This document shows, one piece after another, positions 43,024-50,956 of a stretch of DNA of 64,000 bases. The position numbers and the translations under genes are program-made. This DNA is from Aminicenans sp964648465 (GTDB lineage Bacteria > Acidobacteriota > Aminicenantia > Aminicenantales > Aminicenantaceae): NCBI GenBank assembly GCA_964648465.1, contig CAZYMU010000011.1, forward strand, positions 6,556 to 70,555, in the 5' to 3' direction. How positions within the stretch are numbered: the stretch's first letter is position 1; each line of letters opens with the position of its first letter. The notes under the pieces are model-generated. The model saw only the letters and a program-made list of their open reading frames with translations, did no database searches and was not told where the DNA came from.

Positions 43024-43827
43024 TTAGTGTTTCTTTAATATTGCAATTACAGAATAAACGATGGCTAAAATTGCAGCCAGTTGAACGAAATGTATCCGGT
43101 TGTTGAATATAAGATAAGAGCATAGAACAGGATAAATGATTGCAGCAGAATATTGAACAGGCCCCACCAGCATCATCACTCCCTTTTTGTAGGCCACTTG
43201 AAGGCTTATGAAGGCAGTGAGTGAAAAAAGCAAATATAAATACAGATACGGTGAATAAAAGTAAGATGCAACATGAAATCCTCTTAAGGAAATAAGAACT
43301 TTCATTGTCACGATTATCATGCCTGTGGAAATCCCTGAAACAGCGGCATAAATAATAGTTTTTATTCTTTTTGAGATTGAATTAATAAAAACGGCGGCAA
43401 AAAGAAAAAACGGGAGTAACGCCATAATTGTTAATAATGAAATATTGGCAGTCATTCCACTTTCTTGATTTTCATAAAGGTTTAGGAAAATTATGGAGAT
43501 GAAAATCAAAGTCGAATAGATGAAATCCGAACTGTAGAGTTTTTCTTTAAGTACTGCATGAGAAAGAAATACCATGAAGACAACTCCCCATCCGGCCATG
43601 GATGATACAATATGAGGGCCCAAATAGCTGAGTGCAATTGTGTTTGGCACGATGTAAATATTTATCAGTAAAAATCCCGAGATCCACGAAAAAAGATTCC
43701 TATAATATGTTTTGTCTTTTTCTCCTTTATGCCCGATCCAGGCAATCCCTTTTTTCATAAGGACAAAACCGGTGGAAAGCACGGTATAAGCCAAAATTGT
43801 CAGGAGTATACTAAAGCATCTTGTCAT
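43024..43827 (-). CDS. DMT-superfamily (NIPA/EamA-like) membrane protein
   Basis: A 267-residue protein with nine or ten predicted membrane helices and the two-fold DMT organisation (helices 1-4 and 6-9 similar in pattern). Segments such as AGWGVVFMVFLSHAVLKEKL resemble the NIPA/EamA groups. The substrate is unknown. The preceding minus-strand gene, GerW-TPR, ends 121 bp upstream, with a hairpin (CCCGA/TCGGG, about 43888-43904) between, so it probably has its own promoter. Confidence 0.7.
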   Translation of the reverse strand: MTRCFSILLTILAYTVLSTGFVLMKKGIAWIGHKGEKDKTYYRNLFSWISGFLLINIYIVPNTIALSYLGPHIVSSMAGWGVVFMVFLSHAVLKEKLYSSDFIYSTLIFISIIFLNLYENQESGMTANISLLTIMALLPFFLFAAVFINSISKRIKTIIYAAVSGISTGMIIVTMKVLISLRGFHVASYFYSPYLYLYLLFSLTAFISLQVAYKKGVMMLVGPVQYSAAIIYPVLCSYLIFNNRIHFVQLAAILAIVYSVIAILKKH

Positions 43828-43948
43828 GGGTTTATTATTTCCTAAGCTGCTGACTCATGGCATGAAAACAGCACGCGTAGTTCAGTCCCGAAATCGAGTC
43901 GGGTAACTAAAAAATATTCTTTCTAGGTGGATATTCGATTAGCTCAAA

Positions 43949-44896
43949 CTACTTGAGTTCTGCCAGAGCTTTTGCAGCATCCGGATAATCAGGTTTCAGT
44001 TCCAGGGCTTTCTTGAAAGCTTCCTTTGCTTTGTCATTTAAGCCTTTTTTCTGGTAAGCTGCTCCAAGCTGATAATAGGACTCAGGAAAAGGCTCCTTAT
44101 TACAAGCAAATTCAAGGTCTTTAATGGCACCATCAAGGTCTCCTCCAAATCCCGGAGGAGCCATTAAACGTCCCATACCGCGGCCGAAATGAGCCATAGC
44201 ATTATCAGGGTCAAGTTTTAAGGCTTTCTCGTAAGCCTGCATGGCGCCCATCCCGTACTTCATCATGTTCATCGGATTTCCTTGAGCCATGCTGCCCATG
44301 ATGTTGCCCTTCCAAGCATAAAGATCGGCATTATTGGGGTTTTTGGCAAGCACGGAGTCCGCCATTTCCAGGGCCTCTGAATATTTCTCTTCATCAAACA
44401 ACTTTTTAATTTGTTCTAATGAATCATCTTCGGTAAGATTATTAGACTTTCCCTCAGGTTTTACTGGAGGCGATGGCATGTTGGTGAATGAGGGAAACTT
44501 ATCTCCCATTATCTGGGGGAGCATCTTAAAAAGAACTGGAAGCATGTCCTGGAGGAAGGAAGTTTTCTTCTCTTCTAAAGGGAAAAGTTCAACTCTTACA
44601 TTTTCTCCCTCGATAATCAAAATACCCAAAGGAATTGTCTTGGCTCCCATGCCTCCGCCGTATCCCATCATCATTCCTCCGGCTCCAAACCCGAAAGAAA
44701 TTTTGGCAAAAGGGACAACGTAAGTATCTTCTGAGCGAATTGGTTTGCCGATTATTGAGTTTACTTTCAGGGTCGAGAGCATCTTATCAAGATGTGAAAA
44801 GGATTCTTCAAGCGGGGATTTGGATTTAGACCAGACTAAACTTGATGAGAGTAAAAGCACTGCCAATGAAATTGTAAAAAAGTATTTTGTCTTCAT
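43949..44896 (-). CDS. Exported GerW/YtfJ-like protein with TPR repeats
   Basis: 315 residues from the ATG preceded by GGAGGATGCC; an upstream in-frame ATG is in the body of the preceding gene. A signal peptide (MKTKYFFTISLAVLLLSSSL) is followed by a GerW/YtfJ-like domain: LSTLKVNSIIGKPI, VVPFAKISFGFGAGG and a glycine-rich loop, then PLGILIIEGENVRVEL. From about residue 145 to the end there are three to four tetratricopeptide repeats (YSEALEMADSVLAKNPNNAD, DKAKEAFKKALELKPDYPDA). GerW domains are best known from sporulation proteins of Firmicutes but occur in non-sporulating lineages. It is 10 bp after a second GerW-like gene, forming an operon. Confidence 0.78.
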   Translation of the reverse strand: MKTKYFFTISLAVLLLSSSLVWSKSKSPLEESFSHLDKMLSTLKVNSIIGKPIRSEDTYVVPFAKISFGFGAGGMMMGYGGGMGAKTIPLGILIIEGENVRVELFPLEEKKTSFLQDMLPVLFKMLPQIMGDKFPSFTNMPSPPVKPEGKSNNLTEDDSLEQIKKLFDEEKYSEALEMADSVLAKNPNNADLYAWKGNIMGSMAQGNPMNMMKYGMGAMQAYEKALKLDPDNAMAHFGRGMGRLMAPPGFGGDLDGAIKDLEFACNKEPFPESYYQLGAAYQKKGLNDKAKEAFKKALELKPDYPDAAKALAELK

Positions 44897-44906
44897 GGCA
44901 TCCTCC

Positions 44907-45302
44907 TTATTTCCTCGGGACCTTTCCCACAGGTATGAATTTTGTCCCTGCCTTGCTGATGACAACAAATCCCAGGGGTTTGGCTTCTCCACCCATACCG
45001 AATCCGTAGCCTCCCATCTGCTTATGTTCACCTTGACTTGGGCCTCCGCCGCCTCCTCCATAGCCAACATCGATCATCATGATGGGGATGATTGTTACTT
45101 TGCCTACTTTTATAGGATCACCGACAACATGTTTCACATGAAGGTTATTGGGTAGGCGAGAAGTCATAGCCTTGAGAAGCATGGATACGGGAGATACTGT
45201 CACAGTCTGAGCTTTTGGTTTCTCTTTAGTGGGAGCTTGGCTGAAAGCCAGCGAAACGACCATTAAACCCATCGCTAAAAATACAAGCAGTCTTCCTCTC
45301 AA
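44907..45302 (-). CDS. Exported GerW/YtfJ-like protein
   Basis: A 131-residue protein with signal peptide (residues 1-22) and a compact GerW/YtfJ-like domain: VVGDPIKVGKVTIIPIMMID, a glycine-rich loop GYGGGGGGP, then GFGMGGEAKPLGFVVIS and KFIPVGK. The order matches the N-terminal domain of the following gene, so the two arose by duplication. It is the first gene of a two-gene operon. The upstream region carries a promoter-like element shared with the gene at 45794-49330. Confidence 0.78.
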   Translation of the reverse strand: MRGRLLVFLAMGLMVVSLAFSQAPTKEKPKAQTVTVSPVSMLLKAMTSRLPNNLHVKHVVGDPIKVGKVTIIPIMMIDVGYGGGGGGPSQGEHKQMGGYGFGMGGEAKPLGFVVISKAGTKFIPVGKVPRK

Positions 45303-45506
45303 TTTAACACCTCCTTCTTAAATTTATAAATAAATTACACCTTTAATGTTTATTACGAAAAAACTCATAAAAAGGTTTTTTGCATCACAATAATGATGAA
45401 AATGAATTTAAACATTTATAGTCAACAATAAGAATTTGATCCTTTTTATCTAAAATCAATCCCCGTTACAAGCTGTAACATTCACAATTACTAATATTAT
45501 ATAAAT

Positions 45507-45537
45507 ATTATAGCGAAGATTTGTAACTAATTAAAGA
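45507..45537 (-). promoter_or_regulatory. Promoter-like direct repeat, copy 1
   Basis: Read on the minus strand it gives TTTAAT, a 17-bp spacer and a perfect TATAAT (45507-45512). The 31-bp block is identical but for one base to 49465-49495. It lies 205 bp upstream of the GerW operon start. Conservation of both boxes and spacer supports a shared promoter. Confidence 0.5.
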
Positions 45538-45650
45538 TAAATGAGAATTTATCTTTAAAAGTATGTGCCCAGTGCTTCGTCACCACATTAATGTTAGGGT
45601 GAGGTGGGTCGGCTCGACTCGTGAATAATCCAGGATAATAGGAGGGTACA

Positions 45651-45789
45651 ATGAAAAATAAGATTATGGAATTTGTCATAGCATGTACTGTCACTCTGCG
45701 GGAATCCTCGCTGCGGGTTTGGCCACGGCTCTGGATCACAGCCGCCATTTCTGGCAAAAAATGCTGAACTGGGAAAGTACGAAGTGAGG
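45651..45789 (+). pseudogene. Possible frameshifted small membrane-peptide gene
   Basis: A strong ribosome site (GGAGGG) precedes ATG 45651, which begins MKNKIMEFVIACTVTL. Two bases shifted, another frame continues AGILAAGLATALDHSRHFWQ, together resembling one hydrophobic segment. The match is only suggestive. The rest of 45303-45793 contains short dispersed repeats and no other gene. Confidence 0.25.
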
Positions 45790-45793
45790 GAGG

Positions 45794-48700
45794 CTACTTC
45801 AGCCAGTGAGGTTTTTTGATCCCTAATCTCTCGAGATGGGTTAAAAGCGATCTTCCAATATTCGAGATGTTGGGAGGCCCCCAACCCGGGAGTGAAACCA
45901 GGTTCGGGAAATCAGGTAATGTGACTAAATCCTCCAAGGCTGGAACATCGGGGATATTGACAAAATCCATCAGCTCAGGGGCATAGAAAACATTGGGGAT
46001 GTCTGTTCCCAGAAGCGGCGTGAGGGTCCCCCCGTCTCCCTCGGTAAAACTCAGCCGCCATACATTGTTGTCATAGTAAAAATCCTTTTCTTGGCATTGA
46101 ACCGCAACATATATGCGTGGCAAAACTTTCAAGCCGGATCGGAAAGACAGATTTATGTCCTGATAGGCACCCGGAGCAATGTCTGCCGCATTTTGTTCAG
46201 CCAGTTTTATTTTCTCCTTTTTGAGGGTCGGATCCCTGGGGTCGGCCTTATAAGCAACGACCTTAACCTTTGTGGCCGAGACCTCTCCCAAGTTGTACAC
46301 CTGTAAATTCAAGTTTACTTTCTGGCCTGATACGAGTCTGTCAGGTAAATGCTGAATGCGATTGGCAGCCAGAACAATATCGGGTTTCGAATGATTCAGA
46401 TCTGTCTCCGAAATTCCGGCCAACCTGTCAGCTTCGGCCTGGCTGACTGCCACAATCGGCACTTGGGAAAAGCTTTGCTCGACCACCAGGCGGATATCCG
46501 TCATCATGATGTAATCCGCATGGTTCAACCCTTCAACTGCGACCTTGACTTGGTTGAACCCGATTTCAGTCGGGCTGCAGACCACCAGTTCCGCTGGAAC
46601 TTTAAACACAAAGGTCCCTTCGGGGATATTATTCTCGATCGCTCCCACTTTGACGCCGTTAAAGGATATATAGGTATTGTGAGGGAGGTAATTGCTCCGC
46701 GGCCACTTCAGGGAGAAATTTACCTCCAGCCAGGCGTTCAACACTTTACCGCCTATTGAGGGCATAGTCACTGACTCTCCCCAGGTTTCGCCATCATCTT
46801 GACTGGCTATCACATACTTCAAGTCAGCCGCGCCCGATATGTTACTATGATAACTTACCCAGAGAGTTGACTCATCAGCTCCAACCAATGGGTATTCGGA
46901 ATACGCCTCATCATTGGTCAGTTGTTTTGGAGGAGTCCAAGTCATCCCTTTATCCATGCTTTTGACAAATAAGATTTCGCTCTGCTGTCCTTCTCCTTCG
47001 CGCCAGACGGCATAGAGATGGTTTTTTGGGCTGCAGGTGATTTGTGGTTCCCCGCATGATGCATGGCTTTGAGAAAGAACCCGGAAGGTTCCCTGTGGGG
47101 CACCGGATCCATCAAGCATGCGCATCACAATATTTGTATTTTCGCCCTTCCAGGAACTATAGATTAATGCATATTCTCCATCTGCGGTGGGTGCGACCTG
47201 GGGCCAGGATTGAATTTCTCCTTCGGCCTTGGGGATTGTGATCTCCGGCTCAAAAGTCCTTCCTCCATTACGGCTAAGCCTTAAATATATCCTTCCTCTG
47301 CCTGAACGCAAATCCTGCCAGGCTGTGACAAGGATACCATCCCCGGCAATCTTGACAACAGGGTCGCTCACACCTTCTCCATGTCTCGTTAAATAGAGCA
47401 CCGGGCCCCAGTTGTTCATCCACTCTCCGCTGGCTCTGAAGGCAACATCGGTCCTTCCCCGGACGGAATCCTCCCAGATCACAAAAGCCCGGGACCCGTT
47501 ATATTGAGCTCTCAAGTAAGGCCATCTGGCCACATGCCCTTTTTCATTCAAGCGCAAGGGTGAACGATATCCGTTCCCGTCTTGCCCAAAAGCCACAAAA
47601 TGTACTGAGATACCATCTTTACCCGGGGCATAATTTACAAGGCCGATCCATTTGTCTCCTGCAGACACCATCGGATGGGTCCGGCTATCCTTGTCCAAAT
47701 CAGGAAGCCAGGCCCTCAAATTTTCTCTTATGGTTGCGCCTCTTACATCTGCGGCATTTCCCGCCGTGTTGTTAAATTCACTAGGGTTTCCCACTATCCT
47801 GGAAATCCAAGAATAAATGTAGCCCCTAAATCTTTTAAAGGGAGCTATATCCGTATCCGGTGCCAGTGGGTCATCATCGCCTTCGCAAGTGTAATATTTT
47901 TTGTTATGATAGTCCTTTATTCCGGTTATGATGAAACCCCTGTTTGTACAATCCGACTTATTTGAAGAAATAATTTTGATTGAATGTCCGAGGCCGTAAT
48001 AGATTCGTTTGCCCTCCGGCACTTCGAAATGAAATTTCCATGACTGTTGGGAAGCCCCTATGTTGCCTTCAAGAGTTACATCCATAGATTTGATGCCTGG
48101 GATCATATTTGGGATCACCTTAAAATTCAGAGACCCGCCGGCTGGAATGCGAGCATCTTTCAGGTCAGGAAACAAGCGTACAAATTCCTCCTGACTTGCA
48201 AGCGGTTCAAGCCGCAAATTGTCAATCGTTTCCCCCTGGTTTATTAGAGAACAGGAGTAGGCCAGGGTAACAGGGTCCTGGGAAAGGATGGAAAGTTTAA
48301 CCTGTGCCGGAGTGGGCTGAAACTTCAGATGGATGGAAGCCGTGTCCCATGGTTCTCCATTTAGGTCAGGTTCATTTTCCCCGGCTGCAGTGAACAGTCC
48401 CAACTTTACTGTTTGCGGGGGATGATGTTTATCGGAATTGACGATCAAGCGCACATATTTCCATTCCTCGGGACCAAGCAGACAGGGAGAATCTATAGAA
48501 CCCTGCCCTTTCAAACCGATCATGACATCTCTTGGGGATTCCAGCGGTTTTATTATGAAATTCTCGGGAGTTTGCCCGCGATTAACAACTGATATTATGC
48601 CGCGTCTGTCAAAACCTGGCGGTACTTCCAATGTGTAACTATCCCGGGCAAAACCAACTCCCTCGGGAGCACTCTCCCGGACCGGCATCTTGACCTGGCC

Positions 48701-49330
48701 CGGGGTCAGCCGTCCCAATCCGTTCTTGACTGATTTCATAAGATTCTGTCTCAACTGACTGACAGCTTTTCCGAGCAGGGATTTTTCAAAATATTGAGAA
48801 TTTATCGGTTCATCCTGCACATCACCAGGGTTTGGACCTTTATAATATTTGCTGCTGTCTTTGCCCCTCGCGTCTACGGGAGATACTGCAGCCCCTGTCT
48901 GCACATCCAGCAAACCGCCTTTCAGCCAGACATCTGCATTCGCCAGTTTTATCCATCCTACTGCTGGCAGCTTTTTCTCTGTCACCGAAAATTTTAATGC
49001 CTCCAGTTTCATAACCAGAATCCCGTTACAACCGGCTTCAATCCCCTTGGCAATCAGTGTTTCGAAGTTGGGCCTGTTTTCGTCTGATGTCGCTTTCGGC
49101 CAGGGCAAAAGGATTATTTGACCGACATTTGCTTCTTCCAAATCCTGCACTATTGTTTCTGTCAAGCTGTTCATAAATGTATAGGTGGCCAATTTGCTTT
49201 CTATACTGTAAGACGGTTGAACCGGAAACAAGCCCAATCTGATGGCACCATGTCCAAACGAAGAAAACAAAACAAGGAGCAATGTTAGAAAGAGAAATAT
49301 TGAAATCGTATGCCTTTTATGATTGATCAT
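45794..49330 (-). CDS. Large exported protein with sialidase-like (BNR) and CARDB domains
   Basis: 1178 residues from the ATG with GGAGGAAC upstream; this start gives the signal peptide ISIFLFLTLLLVLFSSFGHG. An N-terminal domain (about 30-220) resembles curli/LPS-assembly-like alpha/beta domains; 230-450 are beta-sandwich repeats. A sialidase-like propeller covers about 550-880, with Asp-box motifs LSRNGGRTF, KSMDKGMTW and SQDDGETW. A CARDB-like adhesion domain follows (about 1015-1120, LVSGQKVNLNLQVYNLGEVS ... YYDNNVWRLSF). The C-terminus is proline-rich. No catalytic sialidase arginine triad can be assigned, so binding to surface glycans or proteins is the likelier role. The whole gene lies between two 31-bp direct repeats. 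Confidence 0.7.
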   Translation of the reverse strand: MINHKRHTISIFLFLTLLLVLFSSFGHGAIRLGLFPVQPSYSIESKLATYTFMNSLTETIVQDLEEANVGQIILLPWPKATSDENRPNFETLIAKGIEAGCNGILVMKLEALKFSVTEKKLPAVGWIKLANADVWLKGGLLDVQTGAAVSPVDARGKDSSKYYKGPNPGDVQDEPINSQYFEKSLLGKAVSQLRQNLMKSVKNGLGRLTPGQVKMPVRESAPEGVGFARDSYTLEVPPGFDRRGIISVVNRGQTPENFIIKPLESPRDVMIGLKGQGSIDSPCLLGPEEWKYVRLIVNSDKHHPPQTVKLGLFTAAGENEPDLNGEPWDTASIHLKFQPTPAQVKLSILSQDPVTLAYSCSLINQGETIDNLRLEPLASQEEFVRLFPDLKDARIPAGGSLNFKVIPNMIPGIKSMDVTLEGNIGASQQSWKFHFEVPEGKRIYYGLGHSIKIISSNKSDCTNRGFIITGIKDYHNKKYYTCEGDDDPLAPDTDIAPFKRFRGYIYSWISRIVGNPSEFNNTAGNAADVRGATIRENLRAWLPDLDKDSRTHPMVSAGDKWIGLVNYAPGKDGISVHFVAFGQDGNGYRSPLRLNEKGHVARWPYLRAQYNGSRAFVIWEDSVRGRTDVAFRASGEWMNNWGPVLYLTRHGEGVSDPVVKIAGDGILVTAWQDLRSGRGRIYLRLSRNGGRTFEPEITIPKAEGEIQSWPQVAPTADGEYALIYSSWKGENTNIVMRMLDGSGAPQGTFRVLSQSHASCGEPQITCSPKNHLYAVWREGEGQQSEILFVKSMDKGMTWTPPKQLTNDEAYSEYPLVGADESTLWVSYHSNISGAADLKYVIASQDDGETWGESVTMPSIGGKVLNAWLEVNFSLKWPRSNYLPHNTYISFNGVKVGAIENNIPEGTFVFKVPAELVVCSPTEIGFNQVKVAVEGLNHADYIMMTDIRLVVEQSFSQVPIVAVSQAEADRLAGISETDLNHSKPDIVLAANRIQHLPDRLVSGQKVNLNLQVYNLGEVSATKVKVVAYKADPRDPTLKKEKIKLAEQNAADIAPGAYQDINLSFRSGLKVLPRIYVAVQCQEKDFYYDNNVWRLSFTEGDGGTLTPLLGTDIPNVFYAPELMDFVNIPDVPALEDLVTLPDFPNLVSLPGWGPPNISNIGRSLLTHLERLGIKKPHWLK

Positions 49331-49464
49331 CCCGTTCCTCCTCCAGGTGCTGTAAGCTCCCACTGGGATATTTGGCTGTAACTCCTGCCGGGATTTTAAA
49401 TACTTTGTCCTATCCCTAGTAACGTTGAAGCAAATTTTCACCTGGTGACATTCACGATTTTCAC

Positions 49465-49495
49465 ATTATAGCGAAGATTTGTAGCTAATTAAAGA
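49465..49495 (-). promoter_or_regulatory. Promoter-like direct repeat, copy 2
   Basis: Same 31-bp block as 45507-45537, with TATAAT at 49465-49470, a 17-bp spacer and TTTAAT on the minus strand, 135 bp upstream of the large exported protein's start. A shared preceding motif ACATTCAC(A/G)ATT also occurs near both copies. Confidence 0.5.
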
Positions 49496-49849
49496 ATAAT
49501 TATTGAAAGGAGAAAAATCACAGATTAAGTTCTGAAAAAAGCTAAAAAGGATATAAATTTCCCCATTCAATATCATACATATTATACACTCAAATAAAGG
49601 CCTATTTGAGCATTTTGATACCACAAAAATGTCTATATTAATAAATGCGGTAAGCTATTTTTCACTCCCTGAAATTGTTGAAATAAGGCTTAAAAATGGC
49701 GCATATAAAAGATAACCCTATTATAATCAATAAGCAACGTCAGACTTAGAATAATCTTGATACCTCCATTTTACCGACGTCTTAATGTATTGGATCATGT
49801 AACGTTCTTCCTGCGTTATGCGCGTCAATGATGACGGAATGATTCAAAT
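49496..49849. other. Intergenic region with one palindrome
   Basis: CTCAAATA/TATTTGAG (49589-49610) is a perfect 8-bp stem with a 6-nt loop. I see no gene, RNA or mobile-element feature in the remainder. Confidence 0.35.
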
Positions 49850-50701
49850 TCACCGTTCAAATTCGGATAAAACTCCCTCGATTAATTGATTGAATTGGTC
49901 CGGATCGCCCGATTGCATTTCGTGTCCGACACCTTCCATGATGATGACATCAAAAGATGAAGCGTATCGGCGCGCTGCTTCTACATTTGTGGGAATCGCA
50001 TCCGAGTTAATGCACCGTATGGGCGCCTTCACTTCTTTTAGAGCTGGAATCAAGTCATTGCTCAAGTAATGGTAGCAACTTTCTAAAGAAGCAATGCCTA
50101 TATCCGGTGAGAACGAGGAGATTTGTTCGATGGATTTTTGGATTTGGGTGGAATCTTTCAGAATCATCCTGGCTCCTCGGGCATAGGTTCCCACAAAGTC
50201 GGACTTGTAAGGAGCGAGGATTTCATCGATTTGATTTTGCGTGAACTTCTCTTCAACATCGTGGAATGCGTCCACGGGTACGATGCCGACGATACGATCG
50301 GGCAAACGTCTCGCGGTTTCGAGGACCACGGGTGCTCCGAGCGAGTGACCAATAAGAACAATCTGTTTAAGATTCAACTTTTCAATAACAGCGATGACAT
50401 CTTGACTGAAAGCAGGGATTGACCAATCATCCCGTTCGTCTCCTGACTCCCCGTGGCCTGCCAAGTCGACGCTTACAACGCGGTGATTTTCTGAAAAGTA
50501 GTTCATTTGCTTATCCCAATCCATTCGGTTCCGACTCCATCCGTGTACGAAGACCAGGGCAGGTTCACCCGCACCCTTCATGTCAAAATGGATCAGAACT
50601 CCATTTAACGAAACAGCGACGTGATCTTGCCTTTGGACACAGCTAACAAAAAAAATCATAAAGACGATGAGTATTCCAAAGTAGTCCTGTGACTTGAACA
50701 T
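49850..50701 (-). CDS. Alpha/beta-hydrolase lipoprotein
   Basis: A 283-residue hydrolase with a lipoprotein signal: hydrophobic residues 7-19 then FVSC, placing Cys at about residue 21 for lipidation. The fold is clear: oxyanion motif VFVHGWSRNR, DLAGHGESG, nucleophile elbow GHSLGA (about residue 121) and catalytic His in GVGHEM near residue 260. Substrate unknown; haloperoxidase- or esterase-like. It stands alone, 250 bp from the next upstream gene's end. Confidence 0.8.
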   Translation of the reverse strand: MFKSQDYFGILIVFMIFFVSCVQRQDHVAVSLNGVLIHFDMKGAGEPALVFVHGWSRNRMDWDKQMNYFSENHRVVSVDLAGHGESGDERDDWSIPAFSQDVIAVIEKLNLKQIVLIGHSLGAPVVLETARRLPDRIVGIVPVDAFHDVEEKFTQNQIDEILAPYKSDFVGTYARGARMILKDSTQIQKSIEQISSFSPDIGIASLESCYHYLSNDLIPALKEVKAPIRCINSDAIPTNVEAARRYASSFDVIIMEGVGHEMQSGDPDQFNQLIEGVLSEFER

Positions 50702-50856
50702 GGCTCAACTCCTATTTTATATGTATAAAGGTCATTCTAACCTTCCAGTATGAAGTCAATGCGCCTTAGGCTACGTGAAACATTAATTACCCACATAGTC
50801 ATCCATATATGATAGTTTTACAGGTGCAGCGCAAAGGCAGACATATGCCCACCGCA

Positions 50857-50937
50857 TTTTGTATCATAATAATGATAAAAATGAATTTTAATCGCTTAGC
50901 CTGATATTGACTCTTTTCTTGTCTTTGCCTCCATGCC
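50857..50937 (-). repeat. Short repeat plus copy of an M14 carboxypeptidase 3' end
   Basis: 50879-50935 is almost identical to 59769-59825, the last codons and stop of the first M14 gene (GGKDKKRVNI-LSD on the minus strand). Next to it, 50857-50889 matches 45378-45410 (ATCA-AATAATGAT-AAAATGAATTT). Neither is part of a gene here. It lies 20 bp beyond the stop of the vWA gene. Confidence 0.65.
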
Positions 50938-50956
50938 CTCAAATTTACTCTCTCCT

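Noticed and set aside
43868..43915. tRNA-like stem (CCCGA/TCGGG with GTTCA-like loop)
   Set aside because: Only one arm is present; no acceptor, D or anticodon arms can be folded around it. Treated as a simple hairpin.
45594..45884. Minus-strand 96-codon open frame after the large exported gene
   Set aside because: It overlaps that gene's 3' end in another frame and lacks a ribosome site or homology.
46349..46759. Plus-strand open frame of 136 codons inside the large exported protein
   Set aside because: Antisense shadow of a well-supported gene with a signal peptide and domains; no ribosome site.
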